From: an uncultured Prevotella sp.
Lineage (GTDB): Bacteria > Bacteroidota > Bacteroidia > Bacteroidales > Bacteroidaceae
Assembly (NCBI GenBank): GCA_947169185.1
Contig: CAMVOS010000010.1
Location: forward strand, 1 to 64,000
Reading direction: 5' to 3'
DNA: 64,000 nt
Shown: one piece after another, positions 51,534-60,600 of the stretch
How positions within the stretch are numbered: position 1 is the stretch's first letter
How the letters are laid out: the number at the start of each line of letters is the position of its first letter
Notes under the pieces: model-generated
The model's input: the letters and a program-made list of their open reading frames with translations, nothing else
What the model was told of the DNA's origin: nothing
The model's database searches: none
Made by a program: the position numbers and the translations under genes

Positions 51534-52139
51534 TTACCGATGTCTGAACGCGCTGATGTAGCCAAATGGTCCTGTTGTGGAAGCAGCATACTTTTCCAAT
51601 CCCGAATCGCCATCTTGTCCGTTCTGTAAGATACCACCATTATTCAAGTCGTATTTACGTCCACATTTCCCACAGGTTGCAATACCATTATCGTTCATGC
51701 TGACGCCATAGCTAGGACTGAGCGTATTATTGTATTGCCGTACACAATTGGGACATTGCACATCATAAGCCATGAACTTGGCATTCCCATAGTCATCAAG
51801 TACGGCATTCTGAAATCCAACGATTATACCATTGTTGAGCCCCAGGATATAGTCTGCACGTTTTTCTTCTTCCGACTCTGCCAAACTACTTGCATCATTG
51901 TGATTGTTCTTAAAGGTCAGATACTTAACGCCACCTCGCACAGATTCAGAAATCATACAGAAAATACCAGGCACATTGACATCCATCGCAGAAGCCAATG
52001 TAGCATCCTGATGGGTACTATTGTCATAAGCGAAACGACAAGGCCATGTGGAATACTCGTTATCTGCTTCGCAAGCGAAGAGAAATGAAAAAAGACAAGT
52101 AAGAAGTGAAAAATTGATTACCGACCTTGATTTCTTCAT
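51534..52139 (-). CDS. Lipoprotein with zinc-ribbon-like Cys4 motif
   Basis: 201-residue lipoprotein (signal ending FLFAC, Cys about 23). Its C-terminal half contains AYDVQCPNCVRQ and ATCGKCGRKYDLNNGG, two CxxC pairs about 25 residues apart: a rubredoxin- or zinc-ribbon-type metal site, or a Rieske-like variant lacking the His ligands. The rest is of unknown fold. Its start overlaps the argH stop by 4 bp, so it is likely co-transcribed with argH. I do not recognise a function. Confidence 0.75.
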   Translation of the reverse strand: MKKSRSVINFSLLTCLFSFLFACEADNEYSTWPCRFAYDNSTHQDATLASAMDVNVPGIFCMISESVRGGVKYLTFKNNHNDASSLAESEEEKRADYILGLNNGIIVGFQNAVLDDYGNAKFMAYDVQCPNCVRQYNNTLSPSYGVSMNDNGIATCGKCGRKYDLNNGGILQNGQDGDSGLEKYAASTTGPFGYISAFRHR

Positions 52140-53473
52140 TTCAGCAAATTCTTTTCCGCCTCTATCACTCGTTCAAAGCCAAAACCACCCAGAGTTTGCT
52201 GCATCAATTTGCAGATGCGTTCGTTGCAAAGATTACCAATCGAGCCCTCATGGGTGTGATGGATATCCTTATTGGGACGGAAGGTGCCAGCCTCTATGTC
52301 TAGTCCCACTTTCTTATAGGCATCACGGAAGGGCATACCTTCAGCAGCGAGCCGATTGACCTCCTCAACGCTGAACATGGGGTCGTACATAGGATTGTCA
52401 AGGATATCCTCGCGTACCTCTATCTTATTAATAATATAGGCAGCCATCTGCAGGCAGTCCTTCAGTTCGTCGAAGGCAGGCAGGAACACTTCCTTGATAA
52501 TCTGAAGGTCACGGAAATAGCCTACAGGCAGGTTGTTCATAATGAGCGTCACCTGCTGTGGCAGTGCCTGCAACTTATTACATTTGGCACGAATCAGTTC
52601 GAAGACGTCAGGATTCTTCTTGTGGGGCATAATGCTCGAACCAGTAGTACATTCCTTAGGTAACTTGACAAACGAGAAATTCTGCGAATTAAACAGGCAG
52701 GCATCAAAGGCCATCTTTGCCAGCGTACCAGCAATAGTGGCAATAGCAAAGCCAACGTTGCGCTCCATCTTACCACGACCCATCTGCGCATAAACCACGT
52801 TGTAGTCCATCGAGTCAAAGCCCAACAAGTCGGTTGTCATCTGACGATTCAGGGGGAACGATGAGCCATAGCCTGCAGCAGAGCCCAAGGGGTTACGATT
52901 AGTCATCTTGTAGGCAGCCTGCAGGAACAGCATATCATCTGTCAGGCTCTCTGCGTAAGCGCCAAACCACAGACCAAAACTGGAGGGCATAGCCACCTGC
53001 AGATGCGTGTAGCCAGGCATCAGCACGTGCTTATACTGTTCGCTCTTTTGGATAAGTTCGTCAAACAGCACTTTTACGCCATCAGCCACCTCCATGAGTT
53101 CGTGGCGGGTAAACAACTTGAGGTCTACCAACACCTGATCGTTGCGCGAACGGCCTGAATGGATTTTCTTACCCATGTCGCCCAGTTTACGCGTCAGCAT
53201 CAGTTCCACCTGCGAGTGTACATCCTCTACCCCATCCTCTATCACAAACTCACCACGTTCAGCGACTGCATAGATGTTTTTGAGTTCTGCCAGCAACAAA
53301 GGCAACTCGTCCTTGGCGATGAGCCCGATACTTTCCAACATTGTGATATGCGCCATCGAACCCAGTACGTCGTACTTAGTCAGATAGAGGTCCATCTCGC
53401 GATCTCTGCCAACGGTGAAGCGCTCAATCTCGGCATTCACCTCAAAGTTCTTTTCCCAAAGTTTGTTTGCCAT
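52136..53473 (-). CDS. argH: Argininosuccinate lyase
   Basis: Last enzyme of arginine synthesis, splitting argininosuccinate to arginine and fumarate; 445 residues, near the usual 460. Residue blocks typical of the family are DVHSQVELML with HSGRSRNDQV near residue 110, and GSSIMPHKKNPD (about 270) carrying the catalytic Ser. It overlaps the downstream lipoprotein by 4 bp. The 55-bp leader holds four TCCTAGG-type units with 10-bp period. No other arg genes are in the window. Confidence 0.96.
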   Translation of the reverse strand: MANKLWEKNFEVNAEIERFTVGRDREMDLYLTKYDVLGSMAHITMLESIGLIAKDELPLLLAELKNIYAVAERGEFVIEDGVEDVHSQVELMLTRKLGDMGKKIHSGRSRNDQVLVDLKLFTRHELMEVADGVKVLFDELIQKSEQYKHVLMPGYTHLQVAMPSSFGLWFGAYAESLTDDMLFLQAAYKMTNRNPLGSAAGYGSSFPLNRQMTTDLLGFDSMDYNVVYAQMGRGKMERNVGFAIATIAGTLAKMAFDACLFNSQNFSFVKLPKECTTGSSIMPHKKNPDVFELIRAKCNKLQALPQQVTLIMNNLPVGYFRDLQIIKEVFLPAFDELKDCLQMAAYIINKIEVREDILDNPMYDPMFSVEEVNRLAAEGMPFRDAYKKVGLDIEAGTFRPNKDIHHTHEGSIGNLCNERICKLMQQTLGGFGFERVIEAEKNLLK

Positions 53474-53487
53474 GTTTTCTTCTTTGT

Positions 53488-53523
53488 ACTAGGATATCCT
53501 AGGCTTTCCTAGGAAGTCCTAGG
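53488..53523. repeat. Four 10-bp TCCTAGG repeats in the argH leader
   Basis: CTAGG cores begin at 53489, 53499, 53509 and 53519; three are palindromic CCTAGG. The exact 10-bp period equals one DNA helical turn. It lies 15 nt upstream of the argH start and after the SRPBCC stop. Confidence 0.7.
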
Positions 53524-53528
53524 AGTTT

Positions 53529-53942
53529 TTAAACAAATGGAATCTGCGCAAGAGCGTCAGCAATTTTCTCAACACCATCCTGCAATGGACCACTGACCAT
53601 ACCTTTCAGCATAAAAGGAATATCAGCCTTGACTGTCACCTTCATCTTGCTCTCTGCATCTGATACGGGCAACACCTGAATCCACAGGTTAAAAGGCAAT
53701 GGCGATTGCTCTGTCTCGAACTTGACGCACTTATTTTCTTCACGTTCAATGATGCGGAGCTTGATAGTGCCCACAGGAGCGACACTTACCTGTACGGAGT
53801 CACTATCGAACTCAAAGTCCTGCAACTTATCCTCAGGAATACGGTCGCGAACACGCTCGAGATTACTCAAGTCACTTATATTGCGATACACATTCTCTAC
53901 AGGATACGGTATCTGCTTAACGCTACTTTCAAACTTAGTCAT
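53529..53942 (-). CDS. SRPBCC (START-like) protein
   Basis: 137-residue cytoplasmic protein with a helix-grip fold pattern: KQIPYPVENVYRNISDL start, alternating beta strands and a long C-terminal helix. SRPBCC proteins bind lipid or hydrophobic ligands. A similar gene sits between pyrE and argH in related genomes, as I recall, so the order is probably conserved. No catalytic residues can be named. Transcribed with pyrE and argH in the same direction, gap 31 bp from pyrE with AT-rich repeats. Confidence 0.8.
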   Translation of the reverse strand: MTKFESSVKQIPYPVENVYRNISDLSNLERVRDRIPEDKLQDFEFDSDSVQVSVAPVGTIKLRIIEREENKCVKFETEQSPLPFNLWIQVLPVSDAESKMKVTVKADIPFMLKGMVSGPLQDGVEKIADALAQIPFV

Positions 53943-53943
53943 C

Positions 53944-53979
53944 TTGATAATTTACAATTTGACGATTTACAATTTATTT
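53944..53979. repeat. AT-rich repeat between pyrE and the SRPBCC gene
   Basis: Two imperfect units of gatttacaattt (taatttacaattt and gatttacaattta) straddle the pyrE stop. A related tttaatgttta-type repeat is found at 54655-54690 after sprA. Confidence 0.5.
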
Positions 53980-54606
53980 GCCCCAAACTGACGGATCTTT
54001 ACGCCATTCCTTCAAGACTTCTATTTCTTCCTTTTTGATATAGCCCGTCTCAGCTGCCTGCTCCAACACAGCGGCATAATCACTCAGGGTGATGAGTTTA
54101 ACGCCAGCCTCACGGAAAGCTTCCTCAGCCACAGGGAAACCGTATGTAAACGAAGCCACCATACCAATAACCTCTACGCCATATTCACGAAGGGCAGCAA
54201 CAGCCTTAAGACTGGAACCACCAGTAGAAATCAGGTCCTCGACAACGATAACCTTGGCACCTTTCTTCAGTTCACCTTCCACCTGATTACCCATGCCATG
54301 ATCCTTTGGCTTCGGACGAACATAAGCGTAGGGCAGTCCCAATTCGTCAGCCACCAAGGCACCTTGGGCAATAGCACCAGTAGCCACACCAGCTACAGCC
54401 TCAGCTTCAGGGAAATTCTCCTGAATAGCATGGCAAAGTTCAAGCTTCACAAACGAACGAACATCAGCAAAGCCTAAAGTTTTGCGATTGTCAGTGTAGA
54501 TGGGAGACTTCCAACCAGAAGCCCATGTAAAAGGCTCGTTTGGCTGCAACTTGATGGCCTTGATATCCATCAGTTTTTGTGCAAAAAGTTTCTTTATCGT
54601 ATCCAT
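53974..54606 (-). CDS. pyrE: Orotate phosphoribosyltransferase
   Basis: Pyrimidine synthesis enzyme (210 residues) that joins orotate and PRPP to give OMP. The PRPP-binding loop VIVVEDLISTGGSS at about 120-133 and TWASGWKSPIYTDNR near residue 28 are diagnostic. The start at 54606 (MDTIKK) was chosen; an upstream MI extension of 2 residues is possible. A possible -7 box TAATTTTG is at 54626-54633. Confidence 0.95.
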   Translation of the reverse strand: MDTIKKLFAQKLMDIKAIKLQPNEPFTWASGWKSPIYTDNRKTLGFADVRSFVKLELCHAIQENFPEAEAVAGVATGAIAQGALVADELGLPYAYVRPKPKDHGMGNQVEGELKKGAKVIVVEDLISTGGSSLKAVAALREYGVEVIGMVASFTYGFPVAEEAFREAGVKLITLSDYAAVLEQAAETGYIKKEEIEVLKEWRKDPSVWGK

Positions 54607-54625
54607 AATCATCGTAATTTGCGTG

Positions 54626-54633
54626 CAAAATTA
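54626..54633 (-). promoter_or_regulatory. Possible -7 box of the pyrE promoter
   Basis: Leftward TAATTTTG fits TAnnTTTG, 19 nt before the pyrE start. The surrounding 86-bp gap is AT-rich and also holds repeat sequence. Confidence 0.45.
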
Positions 54634-54692
54634 ATATAATTCGAGCTAATAGCCAAATATTTAATGTTTAATCTTTAATGTTTTATGTCCAA

Positions 54693-57600
54693 TTAGCGGG
54701 TCAACGAGAACTTCAGCGAGAGGCCAAAGTCACGTGTTGTTGTAGGATAGCTGCTGGATGACAGCAATGGTGTATTCGTCTGGCGATCATAGTAGAACGA
54801 CATAGTTAGCAGACGTGACAGCGTGTAGTCAGCCATAAAGGATATCTTTAGTGCTGAGTTACCACTGCTGGCAGCACTTGTACGAGTAGCAATGTCACGC
54901 GTAATAGCTGCCTGATCGCGCAGCGATATATCGAGGCGCATATTCAGGTCCTGATTGATACCAGTTTTCTTGGCAGTAGTCGTAGTGCGGGTCTTGGTGG
55001 TATCATTAGATTTTGACTTGCCACGTTGGGCCTTTTTGATCTTTCGAGAGGTGCCACTTCCAAATAGTTTGAAATCGCTAATCTTATAGCCGAATCCCAC
55101 TACAATATCATTTGAGCGTGCCTCGTTAATCTGTACGCTAGTCATTGAGAGTGTCAAGTTACGTGTACGACGATATTCTGCTTTCATCGTCAGTCCCGAT
55201 TCGAAGGTCACATCCACACCGATAAGTGGAGAGAACGATTCGTTGATGCTGACAGCAGGAACATGCCAACCCAGCATAGAAGCCGTCTCGCTACTACTGT
55301 TGTAACTTCCCACAGCAAATACCGACTTGTAGGAATGATTTATATTGACAGACTTGAAACGTTCGTTAAACCATTTAAGCTTCGAAAGACCCGAATAGCG
55401 GATAGTCCAGTTTGGCAACAGCTTCCCTAATGTTGGCAACAAGTCGAGCGAGCCACGTCCGCTACCTGTATAGCTATCGAGGAATGCGGGTATCAAGACA
55501 GCAGCACTATAGGCATCAACCTCCTGACCATAATGGGCACTAACAGCCTGTTGGAAACGAGGCAATGCATCGCAGAAAGTCTCGAACACCTTCGAAGGAT
55601 AACCAGAATTGGCATCACCAATCTTTTCGAGAGCGCTGGAGATGGAGATGGTAGTCATATTAAACGTTCCACTCTGTGTTGAAGGCATTCCACCATACGA
55701 ATAACGTACACTACGAGCCCTGGTTTCAGTTCTCGAGGCATTGAGATCAATCTTCAAATCGCGAACAGGTTCTAAGGTAGCACGCAGTTGCAAGTCGTTG
55801 GTCTGATTCACTGCTGCTGGCGAAGCGATACTGTCTACCGTCATCAGCCAACCATTGTCGTAGGCTTTCTGTAGATAGGAGTCGTCTGTCAGTCCAAAAG
55901 CAAAGTCAAGGCCTGGTGCCATCACACTACCTGTACGCTGTCCGAAGGCATCGCCCACATTAGGCATGAAGCCTGGTACAGACATTGACCTCTGGTTACG
56001 ATACGTCATACCTACAGTACGTACCATCATCAACAGGCGAGCAGCTGATTGAGCAGGCTTGTACCACCATTCTTGATCTGCTGCAGGTTTTGCTGTGACA
56101 GAGAGTTTTATGACTGCCGTATCCTGATTCTTGATAAGAATCTTGTTCGCATCTATTACCTTATATTTAATAGGATAGGTCTTTCCATCCTTTGTCTTAG
56201 CAGTCACTATGAGACGCTTAGATTTCTTGTTATGCGCGACAGTCAACGTCGTGTCAGGCTTCAAAGTCAACTCTTTCTGGAAAGCGTTCTTGTTCTTGGG
56301 AAGCTGAGCGTCTGTCTTTTTCTCCTTGGCATTCTTGTCTGTCAGACTAGTCTTATTTGTCTTATTTGTCTTATCATTCTTATTTGCCTGACTCGACTTA
56401 CTATTCTTGGTAGTCTTCTGGGGCTTAGGAATAGCCTTCTTGAAGCGATCGTTAACCTTCTTGAGGAATGGGAAATGGTTATAGAGCGTCTCCATATTCA
56501 GATTACCATTGATGGTAAGCTGAGAATTATTCGAGATTGTGTTACCCATGGATGAGCCATCCTCCATCTCAGTACCACGAAGCCAAGAATAAGTAGCTGT
56601 ATAATTGGCATCTGCAGTTACCCAATCCAGGATCGGCAACTTATTGAGTGGCACCTGATAAGAGGCTGTAAATGACTGACGATAGTCGAGAGGCGTACCA
56701 AAGCGCTTGATACTATGCCATACAGAGTCTTTCCATGCCGTATAGCGGTCAGGATAAAGGTCTTTATTGATAGGCAGACCATTGCCATAGGGTTCCTCAA
56801 TCTCAGCACGCGTACCAGACTGGAAATTCATGTGCAGGTTTTTAGTGAGATCCCAGCGAATCGTAAAGTCACGATTCCAAAGGAACGACGAACTCCATTG
56901 TACAGGGATCTTGGCACCTGACAGGTTGTCCATGTCACGTTCCTGCAACTCATTGTATGAGCGTTGCATCTCCGTATTGAATGTCACGTTTTGCGGTAAC
57001 CAGTTTAATCCGAAGGCTTTGGGGAACTGCATCCATTTCGACTTTGATTTCGAATTCTTGAAAGGCTCCCATGCCTTATAAACTGGTGTGTACGTGTAGT
57101 TAAAAGAGCCACGCCACTCGTCATCATGCTCATAGATGACTGTCTCGCCAGACTTACGGGAATGACGATGACTATATGAGAACGAGAAGTTGGCAGGATC
57201 GTAAGGCATGGGGTGACGCTTGGTCTTGATACCCACACGAACGTTGGACAGCGAGAAATTGGTCGTTGTGGTCTTGGTAACCGCAATGGACTCAATACTA
57301 TCACGGTCGTGATTATTCATCGATTCCAAGGCATCATCCAGCTCCATATCCGTATCCAACGGATTATACTTCGGACGCGTCTCTTCCTTCGTCATACTAT
57401 AGTAGAGTGGTGCCGTTACCTTCGCCTTGTCAGGGAAGAATTTACCCAACTCGATATTAGCCGTTACAGAATAGGTTTTAAAGTTATCTGTAGTACGCTG
57501 CATAACACCTTCCTCCAGTCCACCGAATCCTTCAGTAACAATTTTACCTGTCAGATTAAGAGATCCTACGTCTGACAGCTGCATATTCAGGGCTCCCGAT

Positions 57601-60600
57601 GCTGCCCATCCGCCCTTATTGGTCACATCCTGCAAGCGCAGTTCATTAATCCAAACCTCACCAGACTTGATGCTACCAGAGATGTTACGTACACCAATCA
57701 TCATAGTCTTTACCTCGCCCAATGAAGGATTACCCATAATACTGATACGGTTATTCAAATGATTGGGATCATAGTCCGAGAATTCTACCGTGTAGCTTGC
57801 CGTACCTAAGGCACGAGCCTTATTACGGGCCTTTTTCAAGGTTGTAAACAGCGAGAGATTGATATCCAACAAGTTTGCTTCAGGCCATACAGCACGACAA
57901 TCTTCCGTATTAAAGCGGTTATAATCGTTACGATCGGGCGTCAGCTTCAATGGAATCTGATATTCGTAATAGTTGTTCTTATAATCAGAACCTATACGCA
58001 CAAATACAGCCAGCTGGTCGTCAGCCAAAGCAGTCACATCATCCATCAAATGGTTAGCATGTACGAACATCTGCAGATGACGATAGCGACGGAGGTCAAG
58101 TGTGGTATTACGATAGACAGCCTTCGACTCTCCCTTGCTCAAGTTCTTCACGACCATGCACAAAGCCTGCTCATTGGCCTCAGTAAGCTGGGGCTGGCTG
58201 GGGTCTGTGACACGATCTATGCCAGGAGGCAATACGTAGTTGACAGGACGCTTGTCGTTATTCTCTTCTATATTGACAGCACTAACTTCCAAAGTCCCAC
58301 TATTCGAACCTGATGTCAGCGCCTGCTGATAGACACGCCATTCACCACGTACAAGGTCGAGAGAGCCAAAGCGTAGTACAATAGGCTTCTGGAACTGAGT
58401 TAAGAACATACGCATAAAGCGAATACTGGTGAAGTCGCTAATACCGCCCACACGATCGTCATACTGTGTAAGAGGAATACGGAACTGATACCAGCGTACC
58501 TGTTCCCGGTTACCATTACGGAGCGGAGCAGTATACTCACGGATATCAGTAATGAAGTTGTGTCCCAGACGCATATCCTCAGGACGAATGCTCACTTTAT
58601 ACTGGAAATAGCGTTCGTATTCGTTAAGGGTATAATCCTGATTGATATCCTCAACATCAGGATAGGTCTTGTACGACGTGTCGTAACCTTCCGTCTGCTG
58701 ATCAGAGTCGGGCGAGTTGCCCTGTGGCATGTTGATGCGCTTATAGCGATCCAGAATACTGGTCTTCCGTTCATCAAAATCGCTACCACGGAAGTAATGG
58801 TAGTTATCGTTTGCCGGGTCGGCATTCCAAGCAGCACGCACACTGTCGTTGACACTGATACCATTCAAGAAATTGACATAGGCTGGCTTCTGACGTTCTT
58901 CATCATCAGTCATGCCATTCAGTCCCACATCCTGCTTGGCGCGTGCACCACTTGACGTAGCAAAAGCATATGTCTGCGTAGCCTGGACGGGAATCTTACC
59001 CCATGGTGTACTTTGGAAAGTACTAGTACCGTCAACAGGCATACCACTCTCGTAGAACTTCTTGCCATCGCGCAACACATCCTCGCTGACCTCGCCAAGG
59101 TTGATATACAAGTCACCACCATATTGGTCGGCATCAGGTTGCTGTGACGAATAGATGAACGGATCGAGCATCCAGAACTCGATATACTCAACATTAGCTG
59201 TCTCGAAGTCGTTGGTATTCAGCTTACACATCATGCCACCCCACTTCTGCATGGGTTTCCTCAACGTTCCATCAAAGTTGACATCGGTCGACAGGTTATA
59301 CGGACCTCGTTCCTGTGGATAGAAAGCCATATTGAGAATGGGCAGCTTGTTTGTGGCACCACTATACGTCGACTGGTCACGGTTCGGATAAAGCTCGCTC
59401 ACGTAAACAGAACGCACATAGTGGTTTGACAACTGGTCAAGATCACTCTTGATATGACTGGGAGTCAGCGATGAAGAGCGCTCTGTAAACAGCGGGTCAA
59501 TCTCGTACCACGCCAAAAGCGCACGATTGAAACCACTCGTAACAGAATCCTTGTCATTATATTCTGCAAATATATTTGGTACGCTGGAGAGTACCCACGA
59601 CTTTGGCTCTATAAGAGGAATAGCATTCTTGGCATTCTCGAAATCGTCAATATAAGAGGCATTGTCCTGCGTACCGCTAGCGGTACCGGCTATCAGTTGA
59701 GCAAACTCACCAGTAAAGGAGATTTGTGAAGGTTGGGTACAATGCAGCAAAGGCAACTTGTCAAGCATCTTCGTCAGCCACTGGCTCTCAGTCTTCCAGT
59801 TGATATTCAGTCCCCACAGTGTATTCTTCAAGGGCTCAGAGCCCATCGTTACCTTTGAGGTCAGTGCCTGTTCAGAGAGATGTTGCAGCGTACCACCAAT
59901 CTGGAAATTCTTTGAGAAGTCGTATTCCCAGTTAACACCAAACATGCGTTTGCGCTGCATACCATATTCGGTATTCGACTCTAACGACACATTAACACTT
60001 GTACCAGCGTCGATGATGCTCTGGTTCAAAATAGTCACCTCACCTGCCGAGTAGTCGACACTATAGTCAGAGCCCTCGGTCAGGATAACACCACCTGCTG
60101 TCACAACGACTGACCCCTGAGGTACATTATAGGCTCCTAAGGAGATGACATTGGCTGATGTGCCTTTAAACTGACCCACCAACAGATATTTGTCTTTATC
60201 CGTCATCTGCTTGGCAGCAGTACGTGTGGTATCATAGAGTTCCTGGAAAGCATACTTATCAGCATTGGCCTCACTCACGCCATTACGCATTAGGAAGGTT
60301 TTCAACGTAGAGCCAAAAGGCTCAGCTGAGGGGAAGAATACACGACCACCCGATACGGTATAGCCCTCTACAAAATCGAAAACGCCATTGGGGTGAGCTT
60401 TATTATTATTATCCAGACGGTCACAACCTAATCCTCGCAACAAGGTAACATTTTTAACGTCTGGTATATAAGAAAGGTACACGCCCGTAGTGTCGCTCTG
60501 GAACTTGACATCCAGACGGAACTTGGTTTTCTCGACCGTTGAAGCCAGATAATAGACGTTTTTCATCATCAGCGACCAGTTGGCCTGCTGTGGATTATTC

